This document shows, piece after piece, positions 32,622 to 41,995 of a stretch of 64,000 nt of DNA. Source of the DNA: DATEGZ01 sp035279905 (GTDB lineage: Bacteria > Acidobacteriota > Vicinamibacteria > Vicinamibacterales > SCN-69-37); the NCBI GenBank assembly GCA_035279905.1, contig DATEGZ010000249.1:1-64000 (forward strand), written 5' to 3'. Position 1 is the first letter of the stretch. Every line of letters begins with the position of its first letter. The translations under genes were made by a program, and so were the position numbers. The notes beneath the pieces are model-generated. The model worked only from the letters and a program-made list of their open reading frames with translations. It had not been told where the DNA came from and searched no databases.

Positions 32622-34634
32622 CTACTGTTTTCTAAATGTCGTGCTCACCGTGCCAGCGATTGTGGCGGAGATGCTCACCGCGCCGCGAAGACCGTAGAGG
32701 CCGGGCGCGAGCGACGTGACGTCAAACTTCGCGTCGGCGCGAGTGAGGCCAGCTCCGGCAGTCATCGTCGCCGGGCTGTCGGCGATCATCTTTCCTGCCG
32801 CATTGAGGATTTCGAACCGCACGCTGAGGTCGGGCGGAGCCGCACCACGCGGATAGAGCTCGACCATCGCCGTCAACGCGTCGGTTCCTGGCGGAAGATC
32901 CTCAAAGACGACGAGACGCATTCGTCCGCCCGCGTCGGGAACCCAAGTCAACAGATCGCTGGCTTCGACTGGACCGACCGTGGTGAGCGTCGCGTTGAGA
33001 GGCATCGTCACGGCTCCGACGTGACCCTTCGCGTCAGCCGCGGCCAGCCGTAAGCTGTACGTGCCTGGCGTCACCGGGATGGCCAGGGTAATGAGGTAGT
33101 CACCCGCGGTCGATGACACGCTCCGGTTGCCTGTCTTGAGCGCGCCGCTTTCGTCGAGCACTCCAAACACCGCGTTGAGCGGACCGTCAACGGTCGCAGG
33201 AATCTTGGCGACCGCGCCAACCTCGAGCTGACCTGGCGCGCCGCTTCGACGAACGATGGCGCCAAACGCGATCGGCACGCCGTACAACGATTCACCGTTG
33301 CGCACGGCGTTCTTCATTTGCTCGTCAGCCGGCAACGCCGTTTCTATCGCTGGAGCGGCGGCGTGATGGCTCGTGAGCGCCGACACGCCCTGGCGTTTCA
33401 CGCTCGCGGTGATCTCGATCTCACGCCCCGGCGGAATCTCGGGAGGAAGCGCGACGCCAAGGCGATACACCGCTCCGGCTGACGCCTGCACGAAGTCGAA
33501 GAACCGCCGCGGTTGACCGATGACCCGATAGAACTGTCCGCCGGCCATGTCGGTCATCGTCTGCGCGCCGCCGAGCAGAATCTGATTGTCCTCGCGGCGC
33601 TTCTGGGCCTGACCCGGACTCACCGGGGCAGAGCCGCCAGGAATGTCCGGGCTGCTGCCGACGTCAGACAGGTCGATGTCACCTTCCTGCACCATCGTGC
33701 TGACTTCGACGCCGGCGCGCGCGGCGGCGCGCGCGACGGGCACCAGATCGAGAATGTCTCGTCCCACCGCCAGACCGTTTGTCAGCAGCACGAATTGCTT
33801 GATGCCCTGCAACGTCCGCAGCGCATCGATGGTCGACTCGACCGCCTGAATCTGTCGCGCTCTCAGGGCTTTCACCTCCTGCGCGATGTGCGTCGCGCGG
33901 AACGGCACGACCGCCGCACAGGGGCTGACGCGCTGAAGCGTCTCGATGCTTTGACCCGTCATCGTGGAGGCGGTCTTCGGATCGAAACACTCGCGGAGCA
34001 TGATCTCGGTGGTCAGCGCTGTGTTGCCGTTGTCAACGATCTGCAGCGCCTCCCCAATGCCCATGATTGGCGGATCGCTGTGCGCGCGAGCCGGATTCAC
34101 ATACCGGCCGACCGCTGACTTGAGGGCGGCAAGCACCTGCGCACGGTCGCGGGTGGGGTTGATCAAACCGACGCCGCTCGACGCGGCGTAACCCACATAG
34201 TCGGCTGCGGGCAAGCGAGCCACGAAATCCATGGCAGAGAGAAACAGCGCCCGTCCGTCGAACACTTCGAACGCAATGTCGTCGACGAAGATCATGAACG
34301 TCCGCGCTTCGGCGCCCGGCGTCAGATTCGCCACGCTTCTGCGGCCCGACACACCGGTGATCGATTCCGCAACGCTCGGGCTGACGGCGCCGGACGCTTC
34401 CAGAAACGCCACCGTCTGCACCGGCTGCGCCTTGCCGTTGACCTTGACTTCAAAATCCTCCGCTCGCAGTCCAGGAACAGGCTTGCCGTTTCTGTCGAGC
34501 GCAGTCACGTCAACGGTCAGGAGCGTGGTCTTCGCAGAGAAAGTCTGACGATCCTGATCAGCGAGGATCGGAGGAGCCGAACCGAGTGCGGCGATTGAGA
34601 GCAGGCCCAGGGCCAGCGTTGATGCCCGCACCAT
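32622..34634 (-). CDS. VWFA-related Acidobacterial-type secreted protein
   Basis: 670 aa from ATG 34634 (AGAGGTGG upstream). A signal peptide (LALGLLSIAALGSAPPILA) is followed by the hallmark opening TLLTVDVTALDRNGKPVPGL..EDFEVKVNGK that defines VWFA-related Acidobacterial-domain proteins. The VWA-like core (about 95-300) has FMIFVDDIAFEVFDGR, which departs from the DxSxS MIDAS (FVDDIA), and LLTNGLAVGRD. The C-terminal 350 residues are beta-rich, with YRLGVALPPEIPPGREIEITASV. These proteins are abundant and uncharacterised in the phylum; surface adhesion or protein binding is likely. It is 29 nt downstream of the ferredoxin-fusion gene. A longer reading frame to 35411 overlaps that gene and is not used. 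Confidence 0.85.
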   Translation of the reverse strand: MVRASTLALGLLSIAALGSAPPILADQDRQTFSAKTTLLTVDVTALDRNGKPVPGLRAEDFEVKVNGKAQPVQTVAFLEASGAVSPSVAESITGVSGRRSVANLTPGAEARTFMIFVDDIAFEVFDGRALFLSAMDFVARLPAADYVGYAASSGVGLINPTRDRAQVLAALKSAVGRYVNPARAHSDPPIMGIGEALQIVDNGNTALTTEIMLRECFDPKTASTMTGQSIETLQRVSPCAAVVPFRATHIAQEVKALRARQIQAVESTIDALRTLQGIKQFVLLTNGLAVGRDILDLVPVARAAARAGVEVSTMVQEGDIDLSDVGSSPDIPGGSAPVSPGQAQKRREDNQILLGGAQTMTDMAGGQFYRVIGQPRRFFDFVQASAGAVYRLGVALPPEIPPGREIEITASVKRQGVSALTSHHAAAPAIETALPADEQMKNAVRNGESLYGVPIAFGAIVRRSGAPGQLEVGAVAKIPATVDGPLNAVFGVLDESGALKTGNRSVSSTAGDYLITLAIPVTPGTYSLRLAAADAKGHVGAVTMPLNATLTTVGPVEASDLLTWVPDAGGRMRLVVFEDLPPGTDALTAMVELYPRGAAPPDLSVRFEILNAAGKMIADSPATMTAGAGLTRADAKFDVTSLAPGLYGLRGAVSISATIAGTVSTTFRKQ

Positions 34635-34663
34635 CGAACCACCTCTGGAGCTTCGTTCAGATC

Positions 34664-35629
34664 TTAACGCCGACCGAGAGCTTTCCCGAACATGCCGTTC
34701 CACGGCGGGATCACGATCGACACCGCGCCGCGCGCGCGGGCCTGACACGACAGACGAATCAGCGGCTGGGCGCCGTCCGTGCCGCTGTAGCCGAACACTT
34801 TCATCCGGCGGCCCTCGTCGCGCTCGCTGACGGGCGACAGCTTTTCCGCGCCGCCGAGCACGCCCACCCAGCAGGTGCCGCATGACGCCGCGCGGCACTC
34901 GACGGGAATCGGCCCTTCGTCCGGCGTGCAGCGCGGGTCGCGCGATCGATAGTCGCGCTTGTCCGCTTGCGCTGCAGACGCGATCTCCTGATTGTGAATG
35001 AGCGGGAACGTCGCCGCCGGATCGTTCTCGTCGAACGTCACCGTCCACCGCTTGCCGATGCCGCGCAGCGCGCCCAGCAGGCCCTGCCGGTCGTCGCGCG
35101 CGCGCAGGCTCATCACCTGATGCGGGCTCCGCGCGCGCACGCGATCGGTGAGATGAATCACGCCCGGCGCGGCCGCGAACGCCTCCGGCCCGACCTGCCG
35201 CAGCGTCATCAGTCCCACCGCGCTCATCCCGAGGACGAGATCGCGATCGACACGCGCCGTGCGCGTGGCCGCCGTCGCGGCCGCCGTGATGATCGCCGGC
35301 AGCGCCTCCGGCCACTCCGTCATCGCGCTCACCGCCGACTTCACCTGCGGCCAGTACCGGTGGGCGAAGAGAAAGCGATGCGATCGGTCGATCTGATCCG
35401 CCAGCCGCCACTGCCCCATCAACCCGAGCTTCTGCGCAAGCTCCCGCTCGGCCTCGTCGCCGCCCTCCGCCAGCGCCGCCTCGAGCGCCAGGTGCAGATC
35501 GAGCGGGAAGAACGCGAACCAGATCCTCGTCGCGTCCCGGTCGATGGGATGAATCGCGGCGGCCAGAGTGTCGACGGCGTGGGTCCAGTCGGACGACGTG
35601 AATCGGGAGAGGTGCGCAGCCAGGGACAT
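34664..35629 (-). CDS. Helical domain fused to a C-terminal [2Fe-2S] ferredoxin
   Basis: 321 aa from ATG 35629, selected because TACAAT ends 8 nt upstream. The N-terminal ~215 residues are helical and unlike a family I know (SLAAHLSRFTSSDWTHAVDTL, DQIDRSHRFLFAHRYWPQVK). The C-terminal ~105 residues are a ferredoxin fold: WTVTFDENDPAATFPL, then CRAASCGTC (C-x4-C-x2-C) and a fourth Cys 41 residues later in RLSCQARARG. The N-terminal part has the charged, Trp-rich look of an interaction domain. It would carry electrons for a partner that is not encoded next to it; the downstream gene encodes the secreted VWFA-related protein. Confidence 0.8.
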   Translation of the reverse strand: MSLAAHLSRFTSSDWTHAVDTLAAAIHPIDRDATRIWFAFFPLDLHLALEAALAEGGDEAERELAQKLGLMGQWRLADQIDRSHRFLFAHRYWPQVKSAVSAMTEWPEALPAIITAAATAATRTARVDRDLVLGMSAVGLMTLRQVGPEAFAAAPGVIHLTDRVRARSPHQVMSLRARDDRQGLLGALRGIGKRWTVTFDENDPAATFPLIHNQEIASAAQADKRDYRSRDPRCTPDEGPIPVECRAASCGTCWVGVLGGAEKLSPVSERDEGRRMKVFGYSGTDGAQPLIRLSCQARARGAVSIVIPPWNGMFGKALGRR

Positions 35630-35637
35630 TCGCCGGT

Positions 35638-35643
35638 ATTGTA
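35638..35643 (-). promoter_or_regulatory. Leaderless-type -10 (TACAAT) for the ferredoxin-fusion gene
   Basis: On the minus strand TACAAT ends 8 nt before ATG 35629; no ribosome site is present. Confidence 0.5.
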
Positions 35644-35644
35644 A

Positions 35645-35689
35645 GGGTTCGACGAGGTCGGCGGGTTCGACGAGGTTCCGCGGGTTCAG
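35645..35689 (+). repeat. 18-19-bp direct repeat before the beta-lactamase-like gene
   Basis: GGGTTCGACGAGGTCGGC (35645-35662) is followed by GGGTTCGACGAGGTTCCGC (35663-35681) and a third start GGGTTCAG (35682-35689). The array occupies most of the 67-nt divergent spacer. Confidence 0.75.
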
Positions 35690-35696
35690 AAACCTT

Positions 35697-36596
35697 ATGA
35701 TCAGAGTCACCGCCCTGCTGACGTTTCTGTTAGCGATCGGCTCCACGGCCGAGCAGCAGCCCGTGCCTCGCGCTGCGCTGGATGCAGCGCGCAGCGAGAT
35801 CGCCCGGCTTGCCGAGGCCGCCAACGCCGAGGTCTCCGTCGTCTGGCGGCCGCTGGACGCGCGGCCGGGTGAAGAGCTGCTCATCGGGCCCACCGTGCGG
35901 TACCACGCGGCGTCCACGATGAAAGTGCCGGTGATGATCGAGCTCTTCGCGCAGGCTCAGGCGAAGCGCTTGACGCTCGACGATGAGGTCCTCGTCACCA
36001 ACAGCTTCCACAGCATCGTCGACGGCAGCCCGTACGAGCTGTCGGCCAGCGAGGATTCGGACGGCGAGACGTACAAGGCGATCGGCAAGACGCTGAGCCT
36101 TCGCGCGTTGTGCGAGACGATGATCACGGCGTCGGGGAATCTGGCGGCGAACGTGCTCGTCGAGCGGCTGGGCGCGAAGAACATCCAGGCGACGACGGAC
36201 AAGCTCGGCGCGAGCGGGATGCAGGTGCTGCGCGGCGTCGAGGATCAGAAAGCGTTCGACAAGGGCCTGAACAACACGACAGACGCGGCCGGGCTCGCGA
36301 CGCTCTTCGAAAAGCTCGCGCGCGGCCAGGCCGTGAGCCGCGAGGCGAGCGCCGAGATGATCGCCATCCTCAAACGCCAGAAGCACAACGAGGGGATTCC
36401 GTCAGGCGTGCCGGCGGGGACCGAAGTCGCGCACAAGACGGGCGAGATCACGCGCATCCATCATGATGCAGGCGTCGTGTACGCGAAGCGGCCGTACGTG
36501 CTCGTCGTGCTGACGCGCGGCGTCGAGGATCAAGCGGCCAGTGGACGGTTGATCGCCGACATCAGCCGCGCGATCTACGCCCAGCTCGGAAAATGA
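35697..36596 (+). CDS. Class A beta-lactamase-related serine hydrolase, secreted
   Basis: 299 aa from ATG 35697 with a signal peptide (VTALLTFLLAIGSTAEQQ). It keeps the class A active-site set: STMK (SxxK, about residue 72), SGN in ITASGNLAAN (the SDN position, Asp replaced by Gly), a Glu in GVEDQKAF ahead of NNTTDAAGLATL (the omega-loop region), and HKTGEI (KTG). Length and order fit the family. The SGN variant and the environmental setting make true beta-lactamase activity uncertain; a peptidoglycan or other ester/amide hydrolase is possible. The stop codon lies inside a long hairpin shared with the convergent permease gene. Confidence 0.88.
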   Translation: MIRVTALLTFLLAIGSTAEQQPVPRAALDAARSEIARLAEAANAEVSVVWRPLDARPGEELLIGPTVRYHAASTMKVPVMIELFAQAQAKRLTLDDEVLVTNSFHSIVDGSPYELSASEDSDGETYKAIGKTLSLRALCETMITASGNLAANVLVERLGAKNIQATTDKLGASGMQVLRGVEDQKAFDKGLNNTTDAAGLATLFEKLARGQAVSREASAEMIAILKRQKHNEGIPSGVPAGTEVAHKTGEITRIHHDAGVVYAKRPYVLVVLTRGVEDQAASGRLIADISRAIYAQLGK

Positions 36597-36646
36597 TACC
36601 GGGAGTAGTTTTACGAAAATCGTAAAACTACTCCCGGCGTGATTTA
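36591..36646. terminator. Bidirectional hairpin terminator with CCGGGAGTAGTTTT stem (copy 2)
   Basis: Left arm 36591-36616 pairs with 36620-36645 around a 3-nt loop (AAA). The stem contains CCGGGAGTAGTTTTACGA. It fills the entire spacer between the convergent beta-lactamase-like and permease genes and includes both stop codons. The core stem sequence is the same as in the hairpin at 12087-12150. Confidence 0.85.
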
Positions 36647-39268
36647 CTCGCGCAAGAGGCTCGCCGGATTGACGCGCATCGCCTGGCGCGTCGGGCGCCA
36701 CGCCGCGGCGAGCACCGTCAACAGCACGAGCCCCGTCACCAGCGCCCAACTCAACGGATCGCTCGAGCGGATGCCGTACTCGAAGGACGTCAGCGCTCGG
36801 CCGAGCGCCCACGCGGCCAACGCGCCAATCGCGAAGCCCGCGATCGCGACCGTGACGCCCTCGCCCATCACGAGGTTCCGGATGCTGCCCGGCCCGGCGC
36901 CAAGCGCCACGCGGATGCCGAACTCTCGACGCCGCTGGCCGACGGCGAAGCTCAGCACGCTGAAGAGTCCGCCGGCCACGGCCAGGAGCGCAACCGCCGC
37001 GAAGGCCGACGTCAGCGTCGCGGCCGCGCGTGGCGGCGCCAGCTGCTCGTCGTACACGTCGTCGAGCGGGCCGAGCGAAACGATCCTGGACCCGGGCGCC
37101 GCGCTGACGATCTTCTGCCGGAGCATCGCGCCATCCGGGCACGCGCCGCTGCACCGAATGCTCATCATCGGGTACGAGCCGCCCGCCGAAAACGTCTCGT
37201 AGTACTCCGGCCGGTCCTCGCGCGGTTCGACCGAGGGATGGTTGATTTCCCTCACGAGCCCGATGACGTGATGGACGTCCTTGCCGGTCTTGAACGTGTG
37301 GCCAATTGGATCGACGCCCGGCCACATCAGCGCCGCGAATCGCTCGGCGACGATCACCTCGGTGTCAGCGTCGCCACGCTGGAACGTACGGCCGCGCAGC
37401 AGCGGAATGCCGTAGAGCGAGAAGAAGTCGGAACCGACGTAGTAACTCTCGACGACCAGGTTGAGCGGCGGCTTGCCGGGAATGTCCGACAGCCAGTCGT
37501 CGCCGAAGTGAATCGCGCCGCCGCCGGGCGGCAATCCGAACGACAGCACGACCTGGGACACACCCGGGATCGCTTTGACGGCTTCGACGAGCGCCGACGT
37601 CGCCGTGAGGCGCGACGCGCGATCGGGATGACTCCCGGCCGGCAGATCGATCCAGGCCGTCATGACATCGTGTGTGTTCAAGCCGCGGTCGGCGCGCACG
37701 AGGTTGACGAACGATCGCGCGAGCAGCGTCGCCCCGACGAGCAGCGTGCAGGCGAGGGCGATTTCGCAGATGAGCAGCGCGCGCGTCGTGGTCCTCGCGG
37801 CTTTCGACGGCGTCTCCGTCCGTTCGACGAGGCGCAGCGATTCCGCCGAGTCCGGTTTCGTGCCGATCCACGCCGGCAGCACGCCGGCCGCGAGCGTCGC
37901 GGTGATACCCGCGATCGACGCCGCGATGAGCGCGCGCAGATCGACCGCCATCGGGTTCAGCGTCCGCAACAGAAACGCGTGCGGCAAGACGCCGCGCGAG
38001 ACTGCGACCAGCGCCCACGCGAGCGCGACGCCGGCCGCCGCGCCGGCCACACCGAGCAGAATATTTTCGAACAACGCCTGGCGCAGGAGCCGGCCCCGTG
38101 ACGCGCCGAGCGCGCTGCACACGCCGAACTCACGCCGCCGCGTCGAGTACTGCGCGAGCAGCAGGCTGCTGACGTTCGCGCACAGCACCAGGAACACGAG
38201 CATGACGCCGCCGGCGAGGATCGGGAGCGCACGCTTGTAGTACGCGTCGAGTCGGATGCCCGCCAGCGCAGAGGAGATCACCCACCGGCCCTTCATTGCG
38301 GGGTCGAGCGGAAGGGCCAATTCCGTCGCCACGCGCAGCGAGTCCGCCACGGGCATCGTCTTCGACAAACGGGCGAACGGCGCGGGCGGATCGTCGGTGT
38401 GGGCTGGCCCCGGCGCCTGATAGTCGATGGGCGTCCAGATCACCGTGTCCCACGCGGGAAACCTGAAGCCCGCCGGCATGATCCCGACGACCTGCATCGA
38501 TCGGCCATCCAGGGTCACGCGCTTGCCGAGGATCTCCGGGTCGCGACCGAACGCGCCCTGCCACACTTCCTCGGAGATCATCACGAGGTCGTCAGCGCCC
38601 GCGTGTCCCTCGTCCGCGGTGAACACGCGGCCACGAATCGGGCGCACGCCGAGCATGTCGAACAGCCCCGGCGTGACCGACGCGCTCCCGCGTGCCAGCA
38701 CTCCGCCGCCGCCTTCGAGCAACGACTCGCGACTTGTCACCGCCTGGACGGAGTCGAAGATACCGGCGCCTTGCCACGCTTTCAGCACGGCCGGCGCGAC
38801 GGTACCTCGGCTGCCGCGATCGTTGCCCATCGCCAGCTTCACGAGCGCCCGGGGATCCTTGAACGGCGCGGGCCGCAGGAGCAGCGCGTCGAGCAGCGTG
38901 AACATCGCCGTTGTGAGGCCGACGGCGAGCGCGAGCATGCCGATCGCGAGCGCGGAGACCGCGGAGCGCGAGGTCACCCGGCGCCAAGCGTGTCGAAAAT
39001 CATCGACCATCTTTCCTCCTCGTCGAGGCGTCCGGTTGCTGCCCGACCCGCGGCGCAGACGTTCGCGTATTGCAGACGTGACCACGTTCGCCCAGCCCGC
39101 GAATCCTTCCCACAGGAGCGCCACGATTCCCGCTCGCTGGTACGCCGCGGCGCACGCGCTCCGGTACGTCTCCAGCGCGTCGTCGTCCCGCAGCATCTGC
39201 GCGGACGCCGGCGCCAGATGAGCGAGGCGGCGAAAGCCTGCGTCGAACCAGGGCTGGATCGGATGCAC
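36644..39268 (-). CDS. ADOP-family duplicated MacB/FtsX permease (third gene of PadR operon)
   Basis: 874 aa. An N-terminal region of about 85 residues precedes two tandem MacB-PCD/FtsX halves. The first half has the entry helix SALAIGMLALAVGLTTAMFTLL, the periplasmic domain with GRVFTADEGHAGADDLVMIS and helices LPILAGGVMLVFLVLCANVSSLLL; the second has ALLICEIALACTLLVGATLLARSF, and ends ALVTGLVLLTVLAAAWRPTRQAMRVNPASLLRE. No ATPase gene accompanies it, as is typical of Acidobacterial duplicated orphan permeases. The start is GTG 39268, 3 nt after the previous stop. Probable role: membrane transport or mechanotransmission controlled by the PadR repressor; the substrate is unknown. Confidence 0.88.
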   Translation of the reverse strand: MHPIQPWFDAGFRRLAHLAPASAQMLRDDDALETYRSACAAAYQRAGIVALLWEGFAGWANVVTSAIRERLRRGSGSNRTPRRGGKMVDDFRHAWRRVTSRSAVSALAIGMLALAVGLTTAMFTLLDALLLRPAPFKDPRALVKLAMGNDRGSRGTVAPAVLKAWQGAGIFDSVQAVTSRESLLEGGGGVLARGSASVTPGLFDMLGVRPIRGRVFTADEGHAGADDLVMISEEVWQGAFGRDPEILGKRVTLDGRSMQVVGIMPAGFRFPAWDTVIWTPIDYQAPGPAHTDDPPAPFARLSKTMPVADSLRVATELALPLDPAMKGRWVISSALAGIRLDAYYKRALPILAGGVMLVFLVLCANVSSLLLAQYSTRRREFGVCSALGASRGRLLRQALFENILLGVAGAAAGVALAWALVAVSRGVLPHAFLLRTLNPMAVDLRALIAASIAGITATLAAGVLPAWIGTKPDSAESLRLVERTETPSKAARTTTRALLICEIALACTLLVGATLLARSFVNLVRADRGLNTHDVMTAWIDLPAGSHPDRASRLTATSALVEAVKAIPGVSQVVLSFGLPPGGGAIHFGDDWLSDIPGKPPLNLVVESYYVGSDFFSLYGIPLLRGRTFQRGDADTEVIVAERFAALMWPGVDPIGHTFKTGKDVHHVIGLVREINHPSVEPREDRPEYYETFSAGGSYPMMSIRCSGACPDGAMLRQKIVSAAPGSRIVSLGPLDDVYDEQLAPPRAAATLTSAFAAVALLAVAGGLFSVLSFAVGQRRREFGIRVALGAGPGSIRNLVMGEGVTVAIAGFAIGALAAWALGRALTSFEYGIRSSDPLSWALVTGLVLLTVLAAAWRPTRQAMRVNPASLLRE

Positions 39269-39271
39269 GCG

Positions 39272-41995
39272 TCACCCTTCCCGGAGAAGGCTCAAGGGAT
39301 CGACGCGCATCGCCTGACGCATCGGGCGCCAGCACGCGACGAGCGCCGTCGCGAGCAACACCGCCGCGACGGCGGCGATCGACAGCGGATCGGACGGCTC
39401 CACCTCGTAGAGCAGCGTCCGCATCGTCCTCACCAGCATCAACGCCGCGGCCAGACCGACGACGAGGCCGATCACCGTGAGCGTCAGACCGTTGCGCACG
39501 ATCGCGATGCCCACACGCTCGGGCCGCGCGCCGAGCGCGAGGCGAATGCCGATTTCCTGCTGCCTGGCCGCGACCAGGTACGAGAGCACGCCGTAGATGC
39601 CGGCGGCCGCCAGCACGAGGCCGAACATCGCAAACGTCGTCATCAGCACGAACACGACGCGCGGTCTCGCGATCGCATCGGCGAAGAGATGCTCGACCAG
39701 ATCGGTTTTCCAGATCACGACGAGCGGATCGACTTCGTGCACCGCCGCGGGGAGCGCCGGCACGACGCGCGCGGGATCGTCCGCTTTGATCACGAGCGTC
39801 CGGTACTCCGCAATCATCGAGACGATGCCTGTGGGCACGGCCAGTCCGTTCGTCTGGCCGACGGGGTAGTACATCTGCGACGGCTTCTCGGTCTCACCCG
39901 GCCGCGCGCGCTTCACGTCGCCGGCGATGCCGACGACCGTCAGCATGCCGGTGCCGCCGATCTCGAATCGACCGCCAATCGCGTCGCCGTTTGGCCAGTG
40001 CTGATGCGCGAAGCTCTCGCTCACGATTGCGGGGTGCTCCGGATCGTGATCAGTGAACGTGTGCCCGCGCTCGATCGGGATCCGAAGCGTGGCAAAGAAG
40101 TCCGGCGTGATCTCGTAAACCGGCACGATCGCCGGATTGCCGGTTTCTGCCGGCTGGCCGTCGACGTGCACCTGTCCGAACACGACCTTGTTGGTTTCGG
40201 GCGGTACGCCGCCGGTGCTCACCGCCCGCACGCCGGGAATGTGCCGCAAGCGCTCGGAGACGAGCTGCATGAACTGATTGCGCGCGGACGGATCGCGGTA
40301 GGTGGCCGACGGCAGGCCCAGGCGAAGCGCCACCACGCCGGTGGCATCGAGACCGCGATCGGCGCGCATCAGCTTGATCAGGCTGTGCGTCATCAAAGCC
40401 GCGCCGACGAGCAGGACCATCGACACGGCGACTTCGGCGACGACAAGCGTCGATCGCAGGCGCTCCGACGCGCTCGCGCCGGCAATCGCGCGGCCGCCGC
40501 GGCGCAGCACGTCCACGATCGCCGTGCGCGACGCAAAGTACGCGGGCGCCAACCCGAACAGCACGGCCGTGGCGAGACCAAGCCCTGCGGCGAATGCGAC
40601 CGTGCGCCAATCCAGATCGATGGGGTTGAGCGTGCTGAGCGTCACAGCGTCCGGCAGCACTCTCCGCGCGACGTTGAGCAGCAGACCCGCCAGCGCCACG
40701 CCGGCGACGCTCCCGCTCACGCCGAGCAGCAGGCTCTCGACGAACGTCTGGCGGACGAGATCCGCGCGCGACGCGCCGAGCGCGGCCCGGACCGCAAGAT
40801 CGCGCGCGCGGGCGAGCGACCGCGACAGCGCCAGGCTCGCGAGGTTGGCGCAGACGATGAGCAGCAGGAAAGCGACGGCGGCGCCCAGCACGACGAGCGA
40901 TCGCTCCGTGCGATCGTCCACCGACAGCTCCAGGGACATCGGCACCGCCGACACACCCGTCGGTCCGCCGGTGGACTCGCTCAGGCCGCCGCCGCGGGCA
41001 ACGATCTGCTCGCGGACCTGCGCCGGCACTGATCCCACGCGCGCGCGCACGACCGGCACGAACGCCGGACTCGGCGACTGACGCGCCGGGCCGCTGCCGT
41101 CCGGCGGCGGCGCTTGGATGTCGTACGGCAGCCAGACTTGCGTGCGTTCGTCAGGAAACCGGAACGTCGCCGGCATGATGCCGACGATCTCGTAGTCCGC
41201 GTCGTCGAGCGTGATGCCTCGCCCGACGGCACCGGCGTCGCCGTTGAGCATCGATCGCCAGAACGTGTCGCTCACGATCGCGAACCCGGATGATCCGCCG
41301 CGGCCTTCGCCGTCGCGGAACCAGCGGCCGGCGCGCGCGGGCACGTCGATCATCGAGAACAAGCCTGGCGAGACGATCGCGCCCGACACCATCGACGCGC
41401 CGTTCGCGTCGCGAAAGACAAACGAGCCGCGTTCGTAGACCTCGACGCGATCGAACAGGTCGGTCTGTTGACGCCACGCGGCGGACAGCATCCGCGACAT
41501 GCCTTGATACGTGAACTTCCGCGCCGTGTTGTAGTTGGCGAGCGAAGCCAGCCGATCCGCGTCATGGAACGGCACGGGACGCCAGAGGACTGAATCGAGA
41601 ATGCTGAAGATCGACGCGTTGACGGCAATGCCGAGCGCCAGCGTGGCGAGCGCAATGCCGGTGTTGAGGCGATTTGCGGCGAGACTGCGAATCGCCGTAC
41701 GAAGATCGCGTCCAATCCGCACCAGCCACGACGTCACGGGGCGAGGCTCGTTCGAACGCGGCGGCTGCGGCGAGATGGGTGCGACGTTCATGTGGAGCTG
41801 CAGGCTCAGGACGATCCCGGCCATGGTCGCGATCTCGACGATGGCGGTCCAGAGGACGCTCGCTGCACCGCGCCGGCCGGCCGCGAGACAGGCGGCGCGG
41901 AACGTGACGATCGTCTCGTCGCCCCACGCGAGCCGGAATCCCGCGGGCGCGCATCGGACGACGCTGCGGTAGACGAGCTCGAGGAGGCTGGTCAC
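39272..41995 (-). CDS. ADOP-family duplicated MacB/FtsX permease (second gene of PadR operon)
   Basis: 907 aa, the longest of the three. Residues 1-75 form an ADOP N-terminal helical domain (SLLELVYRSVVRCAPAGFRL, IVEIATMAGIVLSLQLHM). Then come the duplicated halves: NTGIALATLALGIAVNASIFSIL, the periplasmic domain (GRWFRDGEGRGGSSGFAIVS), LVVLGAAVAFLLLIVCANLASLAL with ARARDLAVRAALGASRADLV, and the second half starting VVAEVAVSMVLLVGAALMTHSL and ending AVLLATALVACWRPMRQAMRVDPLSLLREG. Its ATG overlaps the PadR stop codon by ATGA, so the regulator and transporter are translationally coupled. The C-terminus resembles that of the next permease, consistent with gene duplication. Confidence 0.88.
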   Translation of the reverse strand: MTSLLELVYRSVVRCAPAGFRLAWGDETIVTFRAACLAAGRRGAASVLWTAIVEIATMAGIVLSLQLHMNVAPISPQPPRSNEPRPVTSWLVRIGRDLRTAIRSLAANRLNTGIALATLALGIAVNASIFSILDSVLWRPVPFHDADRLASLANYNTARKFTYQGMSRMLSAAWRQQTDLFDRVEVYERGSFVFRDANGASMVSGAIVSPGLFSMIDVPARAGRWFRDGEGRGGSSGFAIVSDTFWRSMLNGDAGAVGRGITLDDADYEIVGIMPATFRFPDERTQVWLPYDIQAPPPDGSGPARQSPSPAFVPVVRARVGSVPAQVREQIVARGGGLSESTGGPTGVSAVPMSLELSVDDRTERSLVVLGAAVAFLLLIVCANLASLALSRSLARARDLAVRAALGASRADLVRQTFVESLLLGVSGSVAGVALAGLLLNVARRVLPDAVTLSTLNPIDLDWRTVAFAAGLGLATAVLFGLAPAYFASRTAIVDVLRRGGRAIAGASASERLRSTLVVAEVAVSMVLLVGAALMTHSLIKLMRADRGLDATGVVALRLGLPSATYRDPSARNQFMQLVSERLRHIPGVRAVSTGGVPPETNKVVFGQVHVDGQPAETGNPAIVPVYEITPDFFATLRIPIERGHTFTDHDPEHPAIVSESFAHQHWPNGDAIGGRFEIGGTGMLTVVGIAGDVKRARPGETEKPSQMYYPVGQTNGLAVPTGIVSMIAEYRTLVIKADDPARVVPALPAAVHEVDPLVVIWKTDLVEHLFADAIARPRVVFVLMTTFAMFGLVLAAAGIYGVLSYLVAARQQEIGIRLALGARPERVGIAIVRNGLTLTVIGLVVGLAAALMLVRTMRTLLYEVEPSDPLSIAAVAAVLLATALVACWRPMRQAMRVDPLSLLREG

